Assembly: GCA_001789725.1 (NCBI GenBank)
Contig: MGAM01000008.1
Location: 1-35,724 of the forward strand
Length of the DNA stretch: 35,724 nt
Direction: 5' to 3'
DNA from: Candidatus Roizmanbacteria bacterium RIFCSPLOWO2_01_FULL_39_19
GTDB taxonomy: Bacteria; Patescibacteriota; Microgenomatia; UBA1406; HO2-37-13b
Shown here: piece by piece, positions 16,887 through 24,245 of the stretch
Layout of the letters: each line of letters opens with the position of its first letter
Numbering within the stretch: position 1 is the stretch's first letter
Position numbers and translations under genes: made by a program
Notes under the pieces: generated by a model
What the model was told of the DNA's origin: nothing
Database searches by the model: none
The model's input: only the letters and a program-made list of their open reading frames with translations

Positions 16887-19146
16887 CTATGTTTTTATTC
16901 AAACGTTCATTCAGAATTGATGATGCCTGTCCATTGAATTCTTGCCAAATTGCCTCAGTCACAAATGGCATAAATGGATGAAGAAGAAGCAGGCATGATT
17001 TAAAAGTTTCTTCCAATACAGTTAGAATTTCTTTACTTGAATTTTTAATTGGATCTTTCAACTCTTCAACATAATAATCAGCAAACCGGTGCCAAACAAA
17101 TTCATATAAATCATCAAAACATCTTGAAAATTTCAAATTATCCATATTCTTTATATATTTCTTTTTTAAATCACTAAATTCTTTTTCTAATTCTTTTAAT
17201 GTTTTTTTATGTGTTACTTGTAACTTGTAACTTCCTTGCCCCTCGAAGCCTTGGCGAAGTGGGGTCACCTGTAACGTTGCCGTTTCATTCATGTCAATGA
17301 AACGGCCTATATTCCAGAGTTTATTAGCAAAATTCCGCATAGCACGTACTTTATCTTCAGAGAGAACCACCGTTCCACCCTCACCAATCCCAAATAAAAG
17401 TGAGGCTCTAAATGCATCTGCTCCATACGTGTCAATAAAATTAATAGGATTTACAACATTACCCTTACTCTTACTCATTTTCGCACCAGTCTTATCAGCA
17501 ATCATCGACCATAGATAGACATTTTTAAAAGGAACTTCATTTTTTAAGTAGAGTGAGAATAATACCATTCGTGATACCCAAAATTTGAGAATATCAGCTA
17601 GTGTCCCCATCATGTCGGTCGGAAAACGCGTTTTAAATTCGTCCTCTTTCAAAGTGACTAATGGCCACTGTCCTGATGAAAACCAAGTATCGAATGTATC
17701 AGTTTCTGGAATATATTCTCCGTCTTTTGGCTCCTCTACTGATACTACATAGTTGGCTCTAGGTGCTGCAACAACTTCCTGAAGGCCCTCTTTTATGATT
17801 CTTAAGTCGGCCCCAGCAAGTTCCGTAATAAGGCTTCCTGTATGAGTTTTTGCTTGCTTATCAATCCATCTGACTGCGATGGTGTCGTGATTTCGATCTA
17901 TCTTATACCAAACAGGAATACGAATACCCCAAACAATTTGTCTGCTAATTGGCCAATCATGCATTATCTCCAACCACTGAAGCATCTGTTTTTTATATTT
18001 CTTGGGGTGAAAAAAAATATCGTCTGTTGTGACAGCCTTGATAATTGGTTTTTTAAGCTCGTCGACCTTTATGAACCAGTTGGGAATTATCAATGGTTCA
18101 AGATCTCGACCACATTTATAACACGTAATAACGCTATGAAAGTGTTTCTCATAAATTTTCTCGATTAATTTTTTATCATGTAGTTTTTTGACTATCGCTT
18201 CGCGTGCAGCTTTCACTTTCATACCGTGAACCCCAGATGTATTTTCAACATCAATCATTCTTCCTCTCCAATCGATTGCTTGGATAATTGGCAAACCTTT
18301 TTTCTTAGCAATCTGCCAGTCATTTGGATCGTGAGCGGGAGTTAACTTGATTACTCCTGTTCCAAAGTTAGGGTCAACATATTCATCTCCAATAATATCC
18401 ATCGTATCACCAGTTATGGGATTTTCTACTTTTTTACCAATCAGTTGCTTATTTTTTTTGTCGTGAGGGTTAACGGCAAGGTGAGTGTCGGCAAAGATCG
18501 GTTCCGGCCTGACTGTTGCAACCGTCACAAAACCAATATCTTTAATAAGCGGGTATTTAATAAAATACAATGGGTCAACTCTTTCTATGTGTTTAATCTC
18601 AAGCTCGGCAAGAGACGTTCCGCAATGCACACAATAATTCACGATATATTCATCCCGATAAACTAACCCATCACCAATCATTCTCTTAAATGTTTCATAC
18701 ACCCGATCAATGACTTTCTGGTCAAGCGTGAACACACTTCTATCCCAATCGGCCAAAAATCCTAAACGTTTAAATTGTTGGTAGATGAGACCGGAATTAT
18801 CTTTCACAAACTTGAAAATATTCTCGTAAAGTGTTTTTCTATCAAAATTGAGTCTTGACTTCCCCTCTTTTGTAAGCTTCTTTTCGTAAACATATTGGGT
18901 TTCAAATCCGGCATGATCCATACCAGGGATCCATAGACTAGAGAATCCCCCAAGGCGTTTGTAACGCACTGCAATATCATCAATAACATACATGCCATGG
19001 CCTGCGTGAAGTGAAGCATTAGCATTGGGAGGTGGCATTAAGACTGTATAGGGTTTGCCGGCATTTGGCGCCTTTAATAGGTTTTTATTTTCCCAAAAAG
19101 AGTAAATTAAAGGTTCGACAGTAGAGTGGTCAAAACGTTTGTTCAT
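16882..19146 (-). CDS. valS: Valyl-tRNA synthetase
   Basis: This class I aminoacyl-tRNA synthetase charges tRNA-Val. It has a HIGH-type motif HAGH (47-50) in PPPNANASLHAGH, a CP1 editing domain with zinc-like CxxC pairs (NYCVHCG, and CYKCG), the ISRQ motif, DTWFSSG, and KMSKS at about 556-560. I use the ATG at 19146 (MNKRFDHSTVEP); an upstream in-frame ATG at 19164 adds six residues but lies too near the -10 element. At 754 residues it is shorter than the usual 880-950, because the C-terminal coiled-coil arm is absent after the anticodon-binding domain. A non-conserved insertion of about 25 residues (622-647) is encoded by a repeat-like DNA element. Confidence 0.95.
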   Translation of the reverse strand: MNKRFDHSTVEPLIYSFWENKNLLKAPNAGKPYTVLMPPPNANASLHAGHGMYVIDDIAVRYKRLGGFSSLWIPGMDHAGFETQYVYEKKLTKEGKSRLNFDRKTLYENIFKFVKDNSGLIYQQFKRLGFLADWDRSVFTLDQKVIDRVYETFKRMIGDGLVYRDEYIVNYCVHCGTSLAELEIKHIERVDPLYFIKYPLIKDIGFVTVATVRPEPIFADTHLAVNPHDKKNKQLIGKKVENPITGDTMDIIGDEYVDPNFGTGVIKLTPAHDPNDWQIAKKKGLPIIQAIDWRGRMIDVENTSGVHGMKVKAAREAIVKKLHDKKLIEKIYEKHFHSVITCYKCGRDLEPLIIPNWFIKVDELKKPIIKAVTTDDIFFHPKKYKKQMLQWLEIMHDWPISRQIVWGIRIPVWYKIDRNHDTIAVRWIDKQAKTHTGSLITELAGADLRIIKEGLQEVVAAPRANYVVSVEEPKDGEYIPETDTFDTWFSSGQWPLVTLKEDEFKTRFPTDMMGTLADILKFWVSRMVLFSLYLKNEVPFKNVYLWSMIADKTGAKMSKSKGNVVNPINFIDTYGADAFRASLLFGIGEGGTVVLSEDKVRAMRNFANKLWNIGRFIDMNETATLQVTPLRQGFEGQGSYKLQVTHKKTLKELEKEFSDLKKKYIKNMDNLKFSRCFDDLYEFVWHRFADYYVEELKDPIKNSSKEILTVLEETFKSCLLLLHPFMPFVTEAIWQEFNGQASSILNERLNKNIV
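17212..17276. repeat. Palindrome plus GTTAC repeats inserted in valS
   Basis: A core at 17239-17264 starts CCCC and ends GGGG around the palindrome GCCTTGGC. It is flanked by GTTAC/GTAAC repeats on both sides (17213-17233 and near 17271). In valS it is translated in frame as LQVTPLRQGFEGQGSYKLQV. The composition and the repeats suggest a small inserted element. Confidence 0.6.
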
Positions 19147-19154
19147 AACAGGAC

Positions 19155-19183
19155 ATAGTATCAAATTAGCCTTGCATTTTCAA
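19155..19183 (-). promoter_or_regulatory. valS promoter
   Basis: Minus strand: TTGAAA (19178-19183), 17 bases, TACTAT (19155-19160). The ATG at 19146 is 8 bases downstream, so the mRNA is likely leaderless. It overlaps the divergent promoter of the DUF2298 gene. Confidence 0.6.
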
Positions 19184-19201
19184 GGCAAAACATGCTATCC
19201 T
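19172..19201 (+). promoter_or_regulatory. Promoter of the DUF2298 gene
   Basis: TTGCAT (19172-19177), 18 bases, TATCCT (19196-19201). The ATG at 19210 lies 8 bases after the -10. Its sequence overlaps the valS promoter, so the two may compete for polymerase. Confidence 0.45.
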
Positions 19202-19209
19202 TACTCTTC

Positions 19210-21333
19210 ATGGACTGGTTATCAACCGCATTAATATGGTACTTCATGTTAGCACTTTTGGGACTCTTTTTTCTCCCTTTGACAGGACGCCTTTTTTCTC
19301 GTTTTTTTGATGATGGGGGTTATCCTTTTGCCAAAACAATTGGAATTATAAGCATAAGTTACGCCATCTTTCTTTTGGTCACCTTAAAGCTTGTTCCATT
19401 TACAACCAAAGGAATCATGATCGTTGTTGCTGCCTTTATTCTCCTTAATCTTATTATTATCATAAAAAATCAGTCAACAGCATTTATAGATATTTTCAAG
19501 ACCAAAATTATTATTTTTGAAGAACTACTTTTCCTAGGAGCATTCATTTTTTGGGTCTTTGTGCGCGGTCAGGAACCTTCTGCCCACACCCTGGAAAAAT
19601 TCATGGACTTTGGGTTTATTAATTCCATCTTCAAAAGCGTCGTCTTCCCGCCTCCCGACATGTGGTTTTCCGGGCACAGTATCAATTACTACTATTTTGG
19701 TCATCTGACGGGGGCAGTTTTAAGCAAGCTCACCCCAATAACAACAGCAACTACATACAATTTAATACTTGCAACAATTTTTGCTCTTTCAGTTACACAA
19801 ATTTTTTCTTTAGGATTTACTTTGACTAAAGCATTATTTAAGTCTCCTCTCTCTCGAGCTGCAGCCGGGGTAATGTCAGCCTTTATTGTAAATCTGGCTG
19901 GAAACCTTCATACAATTTATCTTTTCACAAAAGGATATCCTAATGACAAACCAGTACCATTTTGGGAAATTTTGTCAAAATTTGACCCTACATCATATTG
20001 GTACCCAAATGCAACTCGATTTATACCATTTACAATCCACGAGTTTCCAATTTATTCATACGTTGTTGCCGATCTTCATGGCCATGTATTTGACATTCCA
20101 TTTGTGATACTAACCATTGCAATCTCCTATATTTTCCTCGCTTATAAAAAAAAAGGTGGAAGGCTGGAGACACCATTCTCACTTTTATTTGGCTTTTTGA
20201 TTGCAATCTCCTACATGACCAACGCACTTGATGGGCCGATTTATCTTTTATTTACCGCTCTCATTGGATTTTTCGTCTATCCTAATCTGATTAAATTTCT
20301 AAAACATATATCAATTGTTGTTCTGTCATTCGTTGTTTTTAGTCTGCCATTTTCGCTATTTTTCAAGCCATTCACAACCGGTATCGGCGTCAACTGTGCG
20401 CCGAAATTTTTAACTAATATCGGCAAGCTTGGACCATTTTTATTTGAAGCGGGTAACTGCCAACACTCATTTTGGTGGATGTGGATGCTCCTTTGGGGAT
20501 TTTTTATCTTCAATGCTTTATTTTTCGCATTATTTTATGGCAAAAAGGTAATCAGCTTGAGTTCCAAGAAAGAACTTGACGACACGGAGATTGTTTCTAT
20601 TTTACTAAGCGTCTGTTTTATTTTAGGAACTTTTTTAGTAATTGTTCCGGAATTTTTCTATATCAAAGATATCTACCCGGCTCACTTTAGAGCCAACACC
20701 ATGTTTAAACTTGGATATCAGGCATTTATTGTGATGGGATTGGCCAGCTCAGTCACGATTTTTTTGCTCAAAAAAACTTTTCAAAAAAAGAAACCGCTAA
20801 GTTATATTATATACGTCATTTTGGTTATTCCTCAACTTTTTTTGATCGGAGTCTACCCCTATTTCGCTGTTAGATCATATTACGGAACGCTAAATAAAAC
20901 CCCACAGCTAAACGGCACTAAATGGCTTGAAACATCAATTCCGGATTATACAGAGATTGTGAACTACTTAAATAATCATGCCGATAGTAAGTCGACCATT
21001 ATTGAGGCCCAAGGAGACTCATACACTGACTTTAACGTTGTCTCATCATACACGGGGTTGCCAACGGTTGGCGGGTGGTATGTGCATCAGTGGTTATGGC
21101 GAGGTAAGCCGGAGGTGCTACAAGCAAGGATTCCAGACATCGAAACTGTTTATAAGAATCCTGATATTGTTGCGATAAAAAATGTCATTAAGAAATACAA
21201 TATTGGATATATTATCTATGGACCCAACGAACGACAAAAATATGGAACAGGAAACGAAGAAATCCTGCCTCTTGTGGGAGTTAAGACTTTCAAAACCACA
21301 TCAGGAGTGTCTTATATAATTAAGACGCACTAA
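19210..21333 (+). CDS. DUF2298 polytopic membrane protein
   Basis: This 707-residue protein matches the DUF2298 / Chlor_Arch_YYY family. Diagnostic stretches are MDFGFINSI, PPPDMWFSG, INYYYFGH (the YYY pattern) and VVADLHGHVFDIP. About a dozen membrane segments span residues 5-590, and a soluble domain of about 120 residues closes the protein. The acidic DLHGH and DFGF loops recall the active-site loops of GT-C type glycosyltransferases, and a lipid-linked sugar transferase role is plausible, but no activity is established for the family. I chose the ATG at 19210 (MDWLSTALIWY) over one six codons upstream because it lies at the expected distance from the -10. A strong terminator follows at 21402-21455. 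Confidence 0.85.
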   Translation: MDWLSTALIWYFMLALLGLFFLPLTGRLFSRFFDDGGYPFAKTIGIISISYAIFLLVTLKLVPFTTKGIMIVVAAFILLNLIIIIKNQSTAFIDIFKTKIIIFEELLFLGAFIFWVFVRGQEPSAHTLEKFMDFGFINSIFKSVVFPPPDMWFSGHSINYYYFGHLTGAVLSKLTPITTATTYNLILATIFALSVTQIFSLGFTLTKALFKSPLSRAAAGVMSAFIVNLAGNLHTIYLFTKGYPNDKPVPFWEILSKFDPTSYWYPNATRFIPFTIHEFPIYSYVVADLHGHVFDIPFVILTIAISYIFLAYKKKGGRLETPFSLLFGFLIAISYMTNALDGPIYLLFTALIGFFVYPNLIKFLKHISIVVLSFVVFSLPFSLFFKPFTTGIGVNCAPKFLTNIGKLGPFLFEAGNCQHSFWWMWMLLWGFFIFNALFFALFYGKKVISLSSKKELDDTEIVSILLSVCFILGTFLVIVPEFFYIKDIYPAHFRANTMFKLGYQAFIVMGLASSVTIFLLKKTFQKKKPLSYIIYVILVIPQLFLIGVYPYFAVRSYYGTLNKTPQLNGTKWLETSIPDYTEIVNYLNNHADSKSTIIEAQGDSYTDFNVVSSYTGLPTVGGWYVHQWLWRGKPEVLQARIPDIETVYKNPDIVAIKNVIKKYNIGYIIYGPNERQKYGTGNEEILPLVGVKTFKTTSGVSYIIKTH

Positions 21334-21342
21334 ATATACCCC

Positions 21343-21371
21343 TTGACAACAAAAGCATACTTTGCTAGTCT
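21343..21371 (+). promoter_or_regulatory. Consensus-like promoter in front of a candidate small RNA
   Basis: TTGACA (21343-21348), 17 bases, TAGTCT (21366-21371). The -35 is perfect. It starts 9 bases after the stop of the DUF2298 gene and only about 80 bases before a terminator. Confidence 0.6.
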
Positions 21372-21377
21372 GAATGC

Positions 21378-21455
21378 ATCATCTCCGAATAGGAGGCCCA
21401 AAGAGCATTACTATGCGTCGTCCCCTAATGCGAACGATAGTGATGCTCTTTTTTT
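21378..21455 (+). ncRNA. Candidate small RNA, about 78 nt
   Basis: The promoter at 21343-21371 predicts a start near 21378, and the intrinsic terminator ends near 21455. Inside are a short hairpin (CTCC, GAATA, GGAG; 21383-21395) that would mask an AGGAGG sequence, and the long terminator stem. No convincing ORF is encoded. The RNA matches no family I recognise. Alternatively, this is only the 3' end and terminator of the DUF2298 transcript, with a chance promoter. Confidence 0.45.
21402..21455 (+). terminator. Strong intrinsic terminator
   Basis: A 13-base stem: AGAGCATTACTAT (21402-21414) pairs with ATAGTGATGCTCT (21437-21449) with a single G-T wobble. It can be extended by CGT/ACG past a bulge. 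A run of seven T (21449-21455) follows on the plus strand. On the minus strand the hairpin is followed only by TTT. Confidence 0.85.
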
Positions 21456-21597
21456 AAAGCTTGCAAGTAAAAACCGGAATCTGCAAACCTTTTTTCTTTA
21501 GTGAAAAGAACTCAAATGCTACAAATGACGCTGCCTTCTGATTTCTAAGTGTTTTTTTTGACAGGGATCTAAATTCGATTATATTCTGACTTTTCAT
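21454..21597 (-). CDS. Candidate 47-residue basic protein
   Basis: An ORF of 48 codons on the minus strand begins MKSQNIIEFRSLSKKTL and ends with FTCKL. It is lysine-rich and has no membrane segment or recognised motif. It is supported mainly by a very good promoter just upstream (TTGACA, 16, TATACT) and by filling the otherwise gene-free space up to the hairpin. There is no Shine-Dalgarno; the predicted transcript start is about 5 bases before the ATG. No family known to me. Confidence 0.45.
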   Translation of the reverse strand: MKSQNIIEFRSLSKKTLRNQKAASFVAFEFFSLKKKGLQIPVFTCKL

Positions 21598-21608
21598 AAT
21601 TAATTTTG

Positions 21609-21636
21609 AGTATACTTCTTAATTGTGATTTGTCAA
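21609..21636 (-). promoter_or_regulatory. Consensus promoter, minus strand
   Basis: On the minus strand TTGACA (21631-21636), 16 bases, TATACT (21609-21614). Points at the 47-codon ORF starting at 21597, with a predicted leader of a few bases. Confidence 0.6.
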
Positions 21637-21721
21637 GTCCTATAATATTTTACGTGTAAACTATAGGTAGTCTTATAGTATTTGTATTCATGTTTAGATT
21701 GTAGTAACAACGTAATTACTT

Positions 21722-21753
21722 TTATTCATAAATTGTGGACAACATGTGAACAG
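21722..21753. other. Cluster of three DnaA-box-like 9-mers
   Basis: TTATTCATA (21722-21730) differs by one base from the DnaA box TTATTCACA. TGTGGACAA (21734-21742) is the complement of TTGTCCACA, one base from TTATCCACA. TGTGAACAG (21745-21753) is the complement of CTGTTCACA, two mismatches. They lie in the AT-rich part of the only long intergenic stretch (21334-21797), a few kb from rpmH-yidC-jag, which often flank the origin. I see no gene in 21637-21797. This is a candidate origin or DnaA-controlled site only. Confidence 0.3.
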
Positions 21754-21785
21754 CTCTTTACCTTTAAGATTTAACCCACTCCGAG

Positions 21786-21791
21786 TATAAT
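21786..21791 (+). promoter_or_regulatory. -10 hexamer for the EEP-glycosyltransferase operon
   Basis: A perfect TATAAT sits 6 bases before the ATG at 21798. The -35 region is weak and there is no Shine-Dalgarno; a leaderless mRNA is predicted. Confidence 0.55.
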
Positions 21792-21797
21792 TGGTTA

Positions 21798-22517
21798 ATG
21801 CAATTAAAGCTGTTGACTTATAATTTATTCTTTAACAAGGCACTTGAAAAAATCGACGAGGTGGTAACATCACAAAAACCTGATATTGTCCTGCTCCAGG
21901 AATTTCAAACATCAAGCGTCGGGTTTACCCCGATTGAGAAATTAGGATACAAGCTAGCTAATTATTCTAACTCATTCCTAAAACATGGAACTACTTTTGG
22001 AGTGGCAACTTTCTATAACCCGGGCAAGCTGGTGGTTAGGAAATCTTATAGTATTGATTTGCCACGAAGCATTTATGAGCTTTTTCTCATCTTATTCTAC
22101 GGCGGAAACAAGCCAAGAACCGTGCTTAAAACCGATTTTGAGTTAAAGACAAGTAAAAAGAAGTTTACTGTTTATAACATTCATTTATCTTGGTTTAATA
22201 CAAATTCGTTAAGAATTAAACAGCTTAAAGAAGTTTTTAAGACTATTGGGACAGATGGATCACCTATTTTAGTGGGAGGAGATTTCAATTATCCTTATGG
22301 AAGACGAAAATTTGAACTATTTATTAAGGAGTACAATCTTCATGAGGCAACAAACACGATTCTCTATACATTTGAAAAAAGATTTTTGAAATTTATTAAG
22401 TTGCGATGGAAACTCGATTATATCCTGTATCATAATATTGACACCATAACAACTAGTAGAATCAATATTACTAATTCCGACCATTACCCAATTATTGCAG
22501 AGTTTGCTCTAATCTAG
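21798..22517 (+). CDS. Endonuclease/exonuclease/phosphatase (EEP) family protein
   Basis: This 239-residue protein has the fold shared by DNase I, exonuclease III and inositol phosphatases, which cleave phosphoester bonds with a metal ion. Motifs in order: TYNLFF (7-12), VLLQE (31-35, metal-binding Glu), NIHLSW, GGDFN (about 157-161), DYIL, and the terminal SDHYP with the catalytic histidine (about 229-233). It has no signal peptide. It leads an operon with two glycosyltransferases (one base gap to the next gene), so a phosphatase role on a lipid- or sugar-phosphate is as likely as DNA cleavage. The substrate cannot be read from sequence. Confidence 0.87.
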   Translation: MQLKLLTYNLFFNKALEKIDEVVTSQKPDIVLLQEFQTSSVGFTPIEKLGYKLANYSNSFLKHGTTFGVATFYNPGKLVVRKSYSIDLPRSIYELFLILFYGGNKPRTVLKTDFELKTSKKKFTVYNIHLSWFNTNSLRIKQLKEVFKTIGTDGSPILVGGDFNYPYGRRKFELFIKEYNLHEATNTILYTFEKRFLKFIKLRWKLDYILYHNIDTITTSRINITNSDHYPIIAEFALI

Positions 22518-22518
22518 C

Positions 22519-23268
22519 ATGAAAATAGTCTCGGCCATAGTGCCTGCGTATAACGAAGAGAAAAGCATTAGATTTGTGCTTGAGCAGCTGAAAAATGCCA
22601 GACTTATCAATGAGATTATTTGTGTTAACGACGGGTCCTTAGATAACACAATTTCCGAAATTAAAAAAGTTAAAGGCATTAAAGTTGTTGATCTAAAAAA
22701 GAATCGAGGCAAGTCTTACGCAATAGTTGAAGGGATCAGAACTGCCAAAGGGGATATTGTTTTGTTTGTTGATGCCGATCTTGATGGAAAAATCGCCGAA
22801 GCCGCTGATGAGTTGGTAACCCCTCTTATTAATGGCACCTATGACGTCACCGTCGGATATCCGCTTGCCAACAGTTTTGACAAGTTCTTTCGTCCCCTAA
22901 GCGGTGAAAGGGCTTACTACAAACACGATCTTGAAAAGATTTTGGATAAATTGGAAAAAAAAGGTTATGGAATGGAGCTTTTTTTAAATTTTGCTTTTAA
23001 AGATAAGCGTATTGACTGTTTTCCGCTTAATGGTCTGGTTCATAAAATGAAACATGAAAAACAAGATTATTCAACTGTGGTCAAGCTAACTGTAATTGAG
23101 GTGTTAGACATATTTTCAGAAGTATTTTCTCAAAAGAACCCCCCTTCATTTTTCCTGCGCTCTTACGTATATTCGTTTTATCTTAAACAACCAAACTCTA
23201 AAGATTCTAAAATCGAAAGAATGATCAAAGAAATTAAGGAAGCATTGATAAATCAATTTAGATTGTAA
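22519..23268 (+). CDS. Family 2 glycosyltransferase
   Basis: This 249-residue GT-A enzyme begins VSAIVPAYNEEKSI (4-17), has NDGSLDNT (about 37-44), a KNRGKSYAIVEG nucleotide-sugar region, and the DXD motif in FVDADLDG (about 84-91). The C-terminal 100 residues lack membrane segments, so it is cytoplasmic or peripheral. The family adds sugars from nucleotide donors to lipids or glycans, and several dolichyl- or undecaprenyl-phosphate mannosyltransferases look like this. It starts one base after the EEP gene's stop and is followed by another family 2 enzyme. Confidence 0.9.
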   Translation: MKIVSAIVPAYNEEKSIRFVLEQLKNARLINEIICVNDGSLDNTISEIKKVKGIKVVDLKKNRGKSYAIVEGIRTAKGDIVLFVDADLDGKIAEAADELVTPLINGTYDVTVGYPLANSFDKFFRPLSGERAYYKHDLEKILDKLEKKGYGMELFLNFAFKDKRIDCFPLNGLVHKMKHEKQDYSTVVKLTVIEVLDIFSEVFSQKNPPSFFLRSYVYSFYLKQPNSKDSKIERMIKEIKEALINQFRL

Positions 23269-23279
23269 ACTTTACACCT

Positions 23280-23993
23280 ATGAAAATTTCCGTTGTGATT
23301 CCGGCATATAATGAGGAACAGTCTCTACCTGCTACCCTTAATTCATTAGTAAACCAAAAAACAAAGTACGACTTTGAAGTTATTATTGTTGATAACAATT
23401 CAACTGATAATACCGGAAAAGTCGCCAAATCCTATGAAAATAAACTTCATGTTAAGGTTGTTCAAGAAACCCAAAAAGGCCGAGGGGCAGCAAGAAAATG
23501 TGGATTTGCCAAAGCACAAGGAGATATTATTGCGTCAACTGATGCTGATACAACGTTGCCCGGCAATTGGATTGAATCTATCGGAAATTTCTTTGAAAAA
23601 AATCTAAAAAGTATTGCGGTGACTGCGCTATGTAAATATCCTACAAAAAAGATCTCGATTGCCTTTTTTAACTTAACTCTTCCTTTTGCTTTTAGTCTGT
23701 TTAAAACTTTTTTTGGTCATTATTGGCTCTCCGGGTATTCATTTGCGATAAAAAAAGAAGCATACGTGACATCGGGCGGGTTTAATGCTGAGATTGATGG
23801 TAATGAGGACTCTGAACTGGCAACACGGGTTGCTAAACTGGGAAGAATAGAATATGACCGAAATATAACTATTGAGGCATCAGACAGACGATTTAAAGAC
23901 GGACTGTTAAAAAACCTTGTTCCTTACTTTAAAACATTTTATAATATGAGACAAAATAAATTCGCTTCTACTAAATTAGAGGATAAAAGATAA
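23280..23993 (+). CDS. Family 2 glycosyltransferase
   Basis: This 237-residue GT-A enzyme begins ISVVIPAYNEEQSLP, with VDNNSTDNT (about 37-45), KGRGAARKCGF, the DXD motif in STDADTTLPGNW (about 80-91) and the acceptor-site EDSELATRV (about 180-188). A hydrophobic segment (about 120-140, IAFFNLTLPFAFSLF) may dip into the membrane. It is closer to typical polysaccharide glycosyltransferases than to its neighbour and so probably adds a different sugar. No Shine-Dalgarno; it follows the first enzyme by 11 bases. Confidence 0.9.
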   Translation: MKISVVIPAYNEEQSLPATLNSLVNQKTKYDFEVIIVDNNSTDNTGKVAKSYENKLHVKVVQETQKGRGAARKCGFAKAQGDIIASTDADTTLPGNWIESIGNFFEKNLKSIAVTALCKYPTKKISIAFFNLTLPFAFSLFKTFFGHYWLSGYSFAIKKEAYVTSGGFNAEIDGNEDSELATRVAKLGRIEYDRNITIEASDRRFKDGLLKNLVPYFKTFYNMRQNKFASTKLEDKR

Positions 23994-23999
23994 ATCCCT

Positions 24000-24245
24000 A
24001 TGATAAAAAAAATTAAACGAGCAGTTATATTAACAATATTAATATCAGCAACAATTCACGTTGCAATACTTTTTTTCTACAGCGCCACAAATCAAACTCT
24101 TGAGCTTTTAAATACGTTTAAAATTTCATCTCTTGATTTAATATTTCCTCAATTGGGACAGGGGAACGATATGTTGCTTATGTCTTGGGCATTTACCGGA
24201 GCGATTTTTTTAATTAGCTATATATCTTTAAAGAACAAGAGATGA
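24000..24245 (+). CDS. Small two-segment membrane protein
   Basis: An 81-residue protein with a basic N-terminus, membrane segments at about 8-28 (ILTILISATIHVAILFF) and 58-76 (MLLMSWAFTGAIFLISYI), ending LKNKR. It follows the second glycosyltransferase by six bases and ends one base before the convergent ligase gene. No family recognised; its place suggests a helper to the preceding glycosyltransferases. Confidence 0.6.
   Translation: MIKKIKRAVILTILISATIHVAILFFYSATNQTLELLNTFKISSLDLIFPQLGQGNDMLLMSWAFTGAIFLISYISLKNKR

Noticed and set aside
21413-21457. 14-codon ORF (MRRPLMRTIVMLFF) overlapping the terminator, with AGGAGG upstream, like an attenuator leader peptide
   Set aside because: The AGGAGG is 16 bases from the ATG, too far for normal initiation, and no gene downstream on this strand would be controlled. 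It reads more like the inside of a terminator hairpin.
21558-21585. Plus-strand promoter-like TTGACA-16-TATATT
   Set aside because: It lies inside the candidate 47-codon gene and has no plus-strand ORF or RNA-like structure behind it before the EEP gene, which has a closer TATAAT.
21660-21679. Inverted repeat ACTATA...TATAGT in the long intergenic stretch
   Set aside because: Only 6 bases per arm in AT-rich DNA; chance is likely.
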